NCBI GenBank assembly: GCA_003230945.1
Contig: QIHK01000002.1
Span: forward strand, 1 to 5,898
Length of the DNA stretch: 5,898 bases
Reading direction: 5' to 3'
DNA from: Candidatus Kaiserbacteria bacterium
GTDB lineage: Bacteria > Patescibacteriota > Minisyncoccia > Phycocordibacterales > Phycocordibacteraceae
Position numbers and translations under genes: made by a program. Of the stretch, positions 1-4,081 are shown one piece after another. How positions within the stretch are numbered: position 1 is the first letter of the stretch; every line of letters begins with the position of its first letter. The notes under the pieces were generated by a model. The model searched no databases and was not told the DNA's origin. It saw only the letters and a list, made by a program, of their open reading frames with translations.

Positions 1-36
1 TATTTTTATAAACCTATAAAACTATCGAAAAAATAG
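1..36 (+). CDS. Possible C-terminal tail of an upstream gene (partial)
   Basis: Frame 1 is open from the window edge to a TAG at 34-36 and would encode an 11-residue basic tail, YFYKPIKLSKK. The other two + frames close earlier, at TAA codons. A terminator-like hairpin starts 6 nt after this stop, as expected for the end of a transcription unit. Eleven codons without a stop is weak evidence in AT-rich DNA. The protein cannot be identified from this fragment. Confidence 0.25.
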   Translation, partial: YFYKPIKLSKK

Positions 37-41
37 ATGCT

Positions 42-76
42 AAAACGGAAATTATGTATGCTCTTCCCCGTTTTTT
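42..76 (+). terminator. Putative intrinsic terminator of the upstream unit
   Basis: AAAACGG (42-48) can pair with CCGTTTT (68-74), and the T-run continues to 76. GGAA (47-50) could instead pair with TTCC (64-67), so the folding is not unique. The loop of about 19 nt is long and the GC core is short, so this is a moderate candidate. The T-run on the 3' side gives + strand polarity. It would separate the unit ending near position 36 from the tRNA promoter. Confidence 0.45.
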
Positions 77-132
77 CTGTATTTATATAAGCAACTAGAT
101 TCCCAACTAATAATTTAAACAGAAATAAAATT

Positions 133-160
133 TTGCGAGATTTATGACTCTCATTATAAT
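133..160 (+). promoter_or_regulatory. Sigma70-type promoter for tRNA-Val and downstream genes
   Basis: A perfect -10 box TATAAT (155-160) lies 16 nt after a TTGCGA -35 box (133-138), which matches TTGACA at 4 of 6 positions. Transcription would start near 167, leaving about 35 nt of 5' leader for RNase P to remove. A second, weaker -10 candidate, TATAGT (187-192), could start transcription close to the mature tRNA end but has a poor -35. No terminator follows the tRNA, so this promoter may also drive the rlmB-tsaD genes. Confidence 0.6.
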
Positions 161-201
161 TTATTCTTATTAGGCTTCTTATTTGATATAGTGCTGTGTA
201 T

Positions 202-274
202 GCGCGGTTAGCTCAGCTGGTAGAGCATCTCATTGACGTTGAGGGGGTCGGGGATTCGAGTTCCTCACCGCGCA
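202..274 (+). tRNA. tRNA-Val (anticodon GAC)
   Basis: A complete 73-nt cloverleaf is visible. The acceptor stem is GCGCGGT (202-208) with ACCGCGC (267-273), and the discriminator is A274. The D stem is GCTC/GAGC with G18G19 in the loop. The anticodon stem TCTCA/TGAGG (228-232, 240-244) encloses loop TTGACGT (233-239), giving anticodon GAC at 235-237, which reads GUC and GUU valine codons. The T arm GGGGA/TCCTC encloses TTCGAGT. There is one wobble pair at 27-43 and one at 50-64. Position 37 is G rather than the A I would expect in a valine tRNA. CCA is not encoded: the next bases are CTC, so a CCA-adding enzyme is needed. The rlmB-like start codon is only 22 nt downstream. Confidence 0.96.
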
Positions 275-296
275 CTCGAAAAAACTAAAAAAAAAT

Positions 297-1070
297 ATGA
301 AAGAAAAACAAAGAAAAACAAAGAAAAGAGGAAAAGTATATATATACGGCCGACATGCGCTTGTAGAGGCTCTTCAGAATACTCCACAAATAATTCAGAA
401 AGTATTCCTTGCGCCTGATATTCGCGATGCAAAACTAAGAACATTGATTGAAGCTCACAAGATTTCTATTTCGCTACTCAATCAAAAAGAAGGTAAACAA
501 CTCGTCGGACGTGATACAGCCCACCAAGGGATTATTGCTACGATGGATCCAACATCTCTTCTCATTCCATTTAGCGAATTTATCGAAAAACTCAATATGG
601 GGAATAATCCAGCTCTCGCCATTCTCGGTGAAGTGCAAGACCCACATAATGTCGGTGCCATTATTCGTTCAGCAGCAGCATTTGGTTTTGCGGGAGTACT
701 TATCCCTGAACACAACCAAGCACCCGTTACCGGTTCGGTAGTAAAAACTTCAGCGGGAATGGCTTTTTGTATTCCGCTTGTAACTATCGGTAATGTAAAT
801 AACACTCTTGAGATTTTGAAGAAGAAAGGTTTCTGGACCTATGCACTTGCCATGGAAGGATCTACAACACTTGGAACAGATGCGTTCGACAGACCAAGTG
901 CTTTCGTTATCGGAAATGAAGGAACTGGAGTGAGACCAATGACACTTGCCCACTGTGATGTGAAGCTCTCTATTCCGATGCATAAACGCAGTGAATCTTT
1001 AAATGCTGCCACATCTGCTGCTATTGTCTTCTACGAATGGTCAAAGAAACATCCTGAATCACTGGCATAA
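297..1070 (+). CDS. rlmB: TrmH/SpoU (SPOUT) family RNA 2'-O-ribose methyltransferase, RlmB-like
   Basis: 257 residues, close to the 243 of E. coli RlmB, which 2'-O-methylates G2251 of 23S rRNA using SAM. The N-terminal L30e-like substrate domain starts at VYIYGRHALVEAL (14-26) and ends with HQGI (77-80). The SPOUT knot domain carries all three family motifs: motif 1 DPHNVGAIIRSA (115-126) with N118 and the expected catalytic R124, motif 2 FVIGNEGTGVRP (203-214), and motif 3 around ESLNAATSAAIVFYE (233-247). Motif 3 has ATSAA where RlmB usually has VSVAA, so the exact target (23S G2251 or another rRNA or tRNA site) is less certain than the family. The first 13 residues are a Lys/Arg-rich extension encoded by a 10-bp tandem repeat. 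The start is the only ATG ahead of the conserved YGRHA block. There is no Shine-Dalgarno site, just an A-rich 22-nt leader after the tRNA. It ends 9 nt before the next gene. Confidence 0.92.
   Translation: MKEKQRKTKKRGKVYIYGRHALVEALQNTPQIIQKVFLAPDIRDAKLRTLIEAHKISISLLNQKEGKQLVGRDTAHQGIIATMDPTSLLIPFSEFIEKLNMGNNPALAILGEVQDPHNVGAIIRSAAAFGFAGVLIPEHNQAPVTGSVVKTSAGMAFCIPLVTIGNVNNTLEILKKKGFWTYALAMEGSTTLGTDAFDRPSAFVIGNEGTGVRPMTLAHCDVKLSIPMHKRSESLNAATSAAIVFYEWSKKHPESLA
300..327 (+). repeat. 10-bp tandem repeat at the 5' end of the rlmB-like gene
   Basis: AAAGAAAAAC occurs twice in perfect tandem (300-309, 310-319), followed by a third, partial copy AAAGAAAA (320-327). Because the unit is 10 bp, a gain or loss of one copy would shift the reading frame right after the start codon. 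It encodes part of the Lys-rich N-terminal extension. Confidence 0.7.
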
Positions 1071-1079
1071 TATCTTTAT

Positions 1080-1943
1080 ATGGAATACGACCGACATCTC
1101 GTTACAAAATCTTGGAATGATTATGAACTCCTCGATTCTGGAGAAAATATGAAGTTAGAGCGCTTCGGTAGAGTAACTGTGGCACGTCCGGAAACGCAAG
1201 CACTTTGGGGGAAAAATAATTCTGAAATCTGGAATACAACAAACGCTATTTTCGATTTCCATGAGAAAAAAGGTTCGTGGAATGTGAAGAGTCCTATTCC
1301 TGAACCCTGGGAACTTTCGTGGAATAATATGTGTCTTTCTATAAAACTTTCTGGATTCAAACACACGGGTATATTTCCCGAACAAATGCCAAACTGGGAA
1401 TGGTTACAAGAAAAGGTCACACGACTTGAAAGTCCAAAAGTATTGAATCTCTTTGGATACACTGGCGCTGCATCAATCATTTCTGCAAGCGCTGGTGCCA
1501 CAGTCACTCATGTCGACGCTTCAAAACAATCTTTAGACTGGGCAAATCTAAATGCACAGAAATCACAACTCAAGAAGACTGATATTCGGTGGATTCTCGA
1601 CGATGCTCTTGCCTTTGCAAAACGCGAAGTACGCCGTGAAGTAAAATACGATGGCATTATTCTTGACCCTCCAGCTTTCGGTCGTGGGGCGAAAGGCGAA
1701 GTTTGGAAAATCGAAAGAGACCTCCCTGCTCTCCTTGAAGCGCTCACCGCATTGCTCTCAGATACTTCCGGATCATTTTTCCTGTTAAATGGCTATGCTG
1801 CTGGGTACACCCCACGATCTTTTGCACAAGCAGTTGAAACGGCATTCGGTAACGTTACTGGTGAATGCGGAGAACTTTACTTACAAGAAACAAATACTGA
1901 GCGTAGTATTTCTGCGGGAATTTATGTGCGCTTTACACGATAA
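1080..1943 (+). CDS. Class I SAM-dependent methyltransferase, RlmI/RlmK-like (no PUA domain)
   Basis: 287 residues. A Rossmann-fold methyltransferase of the COG1092-type group related to the 23S rRNA enzymes RlmI (m5C1962) and RlmK (m7G2069). The N-terminal part has YELLDSGENMKLERFG (15-30) and VARPETQALW (34-43), a block I recognise from this group, then FKHTGIFPEQ (93-102). SAM-binding motif I is NLFGYTGAAS (123-132), the acidic loop is VDAS (145-148), DD (174-175) sits at the adenine-contact position, and motif IV is DPPAFGRG (196-203). E. coli RlmI is about 396 residues with an N-terminal PUA domain; that domain is absent here and there is no room for it upstream. rRNA as substrate is inferred from the family and neighbours, so I give no symbol. 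The start at 1080 is preferred over the internal ATG at 1149, which would cut the conserved LLDSGENMKLERFG block. It follows the previous gene by 9 nt with no Shine-Dalgarno site. Confidence 0.87.
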   Translation: MEYDRHLVTKSWNDYELLDSGENMKLERFGRVTVARPETQALWGKNNSEIWNTTNAIFDFHEKKGSWNVKSPIPEPWELSWNNMCLSIKLSGFKHTGIFPEQMPNWEWLQEKVTRLESPKVLNLFGYTGAASIISASAGATVTHVDASKQSLDWANLNAQKSQLKKTDIRWILDDALAFAKREVRREVKYDGIILDPPAFGRGAKGEVWKIERDLPALLEALTALLSDTSGSFFLLNGYAAGYTPRSFAQAVETAFGNVTGECGELYLQETNTERSISAGIYVRFTR

Positions 1944-1959
1944 ACGGTACACTGAAAAC

Positions 1960-2826
1960 ATGCATAGACACCATACTGACGTCGCAATTATTTATCATGG
2001 AGGTTGTCCAGACGGATTCGGTGGCGCCTACGCTGCATGGAAGAAGTTCGGTGACAATGCTGAATACATACCAGTAAAACACGGACAAGAAGCACCAGAA
2101 GGATTAGAAGGCAGACATCTTTTCTTTGTAGATTTTTCATACGTAAAAAGTGTTATGGATGATTTAATTAAAACGGCTGCTTCAGTTACTGTTCTCGATC
2201 ATCATCAAGGCGTAAAAGAAGTCGTCGAAAGTATGCCCACCTATGTGTTTGACGAAAAACGTTCTGGTGCAACTATCGCTTGGAGTTATTTCCACCCAAC
2301 CGTACCTGTTCCTGCGTTATTGAAATATGTCGAAGATGGAGACTTATATCTTTTTAAATTACCGGATTCCCGTGCTGTTCTTTCCTATGTGTATGCTCAA
2401 CCATTCCATTTCGATATTTGGGATACGTTTGTAGCGAAACTTGAAGATAATACCGAACGTACCGCACTCATTGAGCGTGGGAAAGTGTATGCGGAGCATT
2501 TTGCAATACTCGTTGAACAAATTTCAAATAAAGCGACACTCGTTTCATTTGAAGGATATGAATGCTTTCTCGCTACCGCTGCAGACATGTTTGCTTCAGA
2601 CGTTGGCAATCGACTTGCTCATTTGAAACCACCCATTGGTATTATTGTGAATCTCCATGGAGATATTATGAATGTCTCTCTACGAAGCAAGCCTTCGGTT
2701 GATGTATCAGCCATTGCGCGAAAATATGGTGGAAATGGACACCCACAAGCCTCAGCCTTTCGGTTAACGTGGGGTGATCCACTTCCTTGGACAGTCTTAA
2801 AGAAACATGAAAATCCTCGCCATTGA
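1960..2826 (+). CDS. DHH family phosphoesterase (DHH plus DHHA1 domains)
   Basis: 288 residues. The superfamily includes RecJ, NrnA-type nanoRNases and cyclic-dinucleotide phosphodiesterases, all metal-dependent phosphodiester hydrolases. Motif I is HGGCPDG (13-19), motif II DFSY (58-61), motif III the signature DHH (80-82) in VTVLDHHQG, and motif IV EDGD (125-128). The C-terminal DHHA1 substrate-binding domain ends in DVSAIARKYGGNGHPQASAF (248-267), the counterpart of the usual GGGGH.xASGF element. The frame is open upstream to an ATG at 1789, but that would overlap the methyltransferase by 155 nt and add 57 residues with no family similarity I can see. The ATG at 1960, 16 nt after the previous stop and just before VAIIYHGGCPDG, is the better start. 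No Shine-Dalgarno site is visible. Its last 20 nt overlap the start of tsaD in another frame, suggesting translational coupling. The substrate cannot be assigned: short oligonucleotides or a signalling nucleotide are both plausible. Confidence 0.88.
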   Translation: MHRHHTDVAIIYHGGCPDGFGGAYAAWKKFGDNAEYIPVKHGQEAPEGLEGRHLFFVDFSYVKSVMDDLIKTAASVTVLDHHQGVKEVVESMPTYVFDEKRSGATIAWSYFHPTVPVPALLKYVEDGDLYLFKLPDSRAVLSYVYAQPFHFDIWDTFVAKLEDNTERTALIERGKVYAEHFAILVEQISNKATLVSFEGYECFLATAADMFASDVGNRLAHLKPPIGIIVNLHGDIMNVSLRSKPSVDVSAIARKYGGNGHPQASAFRLTWGDPLPWTVLKKHENPRH

Positions 2827-4003
2827 AACCTCGTGTGATGAGACCGCTATTGCGATACTCGAAGCTGAAAGTTTACCGGATTCAAAAGGTACACAATTTC
2901 GTATACTTGGAAATGCTCTTATCTCACAAATAGAATTGCACAGAAAATATGGCGGGGTATTCCCTACTCTTGCAAAGCGTGAACATGCTAAGAATCTAGT
3001 TCCTATTCTCGAAGCGGCACTTGAAGAAGCTGAACTCCTGCACGAAGACACACAAGCTGTTTCAGAAGAGACACAAAATACTATTGCGACACTACTTGAA
3101 CGTGAACCAGGACTTAATGAACTATTTCTCACTTTTATTTCTGAGACTGAACCGGCAGACATCGATGTCATAGCTGTGACCGCTGGTCCTGGACTTGAGC
3201 CAGCACTTTGGGTAGGTATCAATTTCGCCAGAGCACTTGCTCTGGCGTGGCAAAAACCACTCATAGCTGTAAATCACATGGAAGGACACATACTATCGGC
3301 ATTGGCGGAGAATTCTCCAGAAAATTCATTACTAAAAATTACTGAGATCAAAATGCCGATAGTGGCGCTTCTTATCTCTGGTGGACATACTGAACTTGTA
3401 CTCATGAAAGAGTGGCTCTCATACGAACTCCTCGGGCAAACACGTGATGATGCAGTGGGTGAAGCCTTTGATAAGGTGGCACGCATGCTCGGACTTCCCT
3501 ACCCGGGTGGTCCTGAAATTTCAAAGCTCGCTGAGTCTATTCGTTATGAATCTAATGAAAAATCTTCGAGGCCATTTATTTTACCAAGGCCAATGATTCA
3601 TGATGATTCATGTGATTTCTCATTTTCGGGACTTAAAACAGCGGTCATGAATCTGCTTAAGAAACAGGACCACTTAACCGACCTTCAGAAAAAAGAACTT
3701 GCTCATGAATTTGAGAATGCCGTTACTGAGGTACTTTGGAAGAAAACAGAACGTGCAATTAAACATACTGATGCGCAGACGCTCATCATTGGTGGTGGCG
3801 TTTCAGCAAATACACATATCCGCCGTACTTTCACTACAAAAATTGAAAAAGAGTACCCACATATCACCTTTGGCACCCCTGCCAATATGCTTGCTACTGA
3901 TAACGCCATTATGATTGCACTTGCTGGATACTATCGCGCACAACGGAAAGAATTTATTAATTCCGATACTCTCACGGCGCAAGGTAATCTGTCTCTCGCA
4001 TAA
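2807..4003 (+). CDS. tsaD: tRNA N6-adenosine threonylcarbamoyltransferase TsaD
   Basis: 398 residues. TsaD (Kae1/Qri7/YgjD family, ASKHA fold) transfers the threonylcarbamoyl group from TC-AMP to A37 of ANN-decoding tRNAs, working in bacteria with TsaB and TsaE; neither is in this window. Visible features in order: MKILAIETSCDETA (1-14), KYGGVFPTLAKREHAKNLVP (47-66), TAGPGLEPALWVGINFA (125-141), the metal-binding HMEGH with H157 and H161, SGGHTE (191-196), DDAVGEAFDKVARMLGLPYPGG (214-235), FSFSGLKTAV (271-280), GGGVSANTHIR (329-339) and ATDNAIMIA (363-371), whose D365 is the third metal ligand. E. coli TsaD is 337 residues. The excess lies mostly in an acidic insertion at about 77-115 and a smaller one at about 20-32, a pattern I associate with Parcubacteria. 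The ATG at 2807 directly starts the conserved KILAIETSCDE and overlaps the DHH gene by 20 nt. A strong inverted repeat sits inside the gene at 3226-3247. Confidence 0.97.
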   Translation: MKILAIETSCDETAIAILEAESLPDSKGTQFRILGNALISQIELHRKYGGVFPTLAKREHAKNLVPILEAALEEAELLHEDTQAVSEETQNTIATLLEREPGLNELFLTFISETEPADIDVIAVTAGPGLEPALWVGINFARALALAWQKPLIAVNHMEGHILSALAENSPENSLLKITEIKMPIVALLISGGHTELVLMKEWLSYELLGQTRDDAVGEAFDKVARMLGLPYPGGPEISKLAESIRYESNEKSSRPFILPRPMIHDDSCDFSFSGLKTAVMNLLKKQDHLTDLQKKELAHEFENAVTEVLWKKTERAIKHTDAQTLIIGGGVSANTHIRRTFTTKIEKEYPHITFGTPANMLATDNAIMIALAGYYRAQRKEFINSDTLTAQGNLSLA

Positions 4004-4025
4004 GTGGGTATATTTGCTATATTTC

Positions 4026-4056
4026 TTGAAGTATAGTGAAAAATCACCACTATAAC
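4026..4056 (+). promoter_or_regulatory. Weak promoter candidate before valS
   Basis: TTGAAG (4026-4031, 4 of 6 to the -35 consensus) and TATAAC (4051-4056, 5 of 6 to the -10 consensus) are separated by 19 nt, longer than the optimal 17. The spacer contains most of the inverted repeat at 4029-4058, so a regulator could bind there. The 78-nt gap between tsaD and valS is the longest between any two protein genes in the window, which favours a separate or additional start for valS. Read-through from tsaD is equally possible. Confidence 0.3.
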
Positions 4057-4058
4057 TT
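4029..4058 (+). promoter_or_regulatory. Hairpin (inverted repeat) in the tsaD-valS spacer
   Basis: TATAGTG (4032-4038) and CACTATA (4048-4054) are perfect complements around a 9-nt loop. AAG (4029-4031) and CTT (4056-4058) extend the stem to 10 bp if A4055 is bulged. An internal GTGA (4036-4039) could pair instead with TCAC (4044-4047), giving two competing folds. No T-run follows directly (the sequence continues TAGAATAG), so a classical terminator is unlikely. An operator, an RNA-stability element or a leader structure for valS are the options. The spacer is much too short for a T-box and shows no T-box consensus. Confidence 0.5.
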
Positions 4059-4081
4059 TAGAATAGAGAAAACTTTTAACA

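Noticed and set aside
187..192. TATAGT as the main tRNA promoter -10
   Set aside because: It would place the start at the mature tRNA end, but no -35 resembling TTGACA lies 16-18 nt upstream; the TTGCGA/TATAAT pair at 133-160 is clearly better.
233..418. A 61-codon + strand frame starting inside the tRNA
   Set aside because: It begins in the tRNA anticodon loop and runs out of frame through the rlmB-like gene; it is a shadow.
1121..1507. Long reverse-strand frames opposite the methyltransferases, tsaD and valS (for example 1121-1507, 2797-3264, 4864-5247)
   Set aside because: All lie antisense to strongly recognisable genes, have Ser/Arg-rich compositions typical of shadow translation, and show no known motifs.
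1789..1959. A 57-residue N-terminal extension of the DHH protein from an in-frame ATG at 1789
   Set aside because: It would overlap the methyltransferase gene by 155 nt and has no recognisable family similarity; the ATG at 1960 directly precedes the conserved start of the DHH domain.
2651..2664. A 14-bp perfect palindrome ATCTCCATGGAGAT inside the DHH gene
   Set aside because: It is short, lies within coding sequence (NLHGD), and a palindrome this size can arise by chance or codon choice; nothing nearby suggests an operator.
4004..4081. T-box riboswitch upstream of valS
   Set aside because: The 78-nt spacer is far too short for a T-box and lacks the conserved T-box bulge sequence and a terminator T-run after the hairpin.
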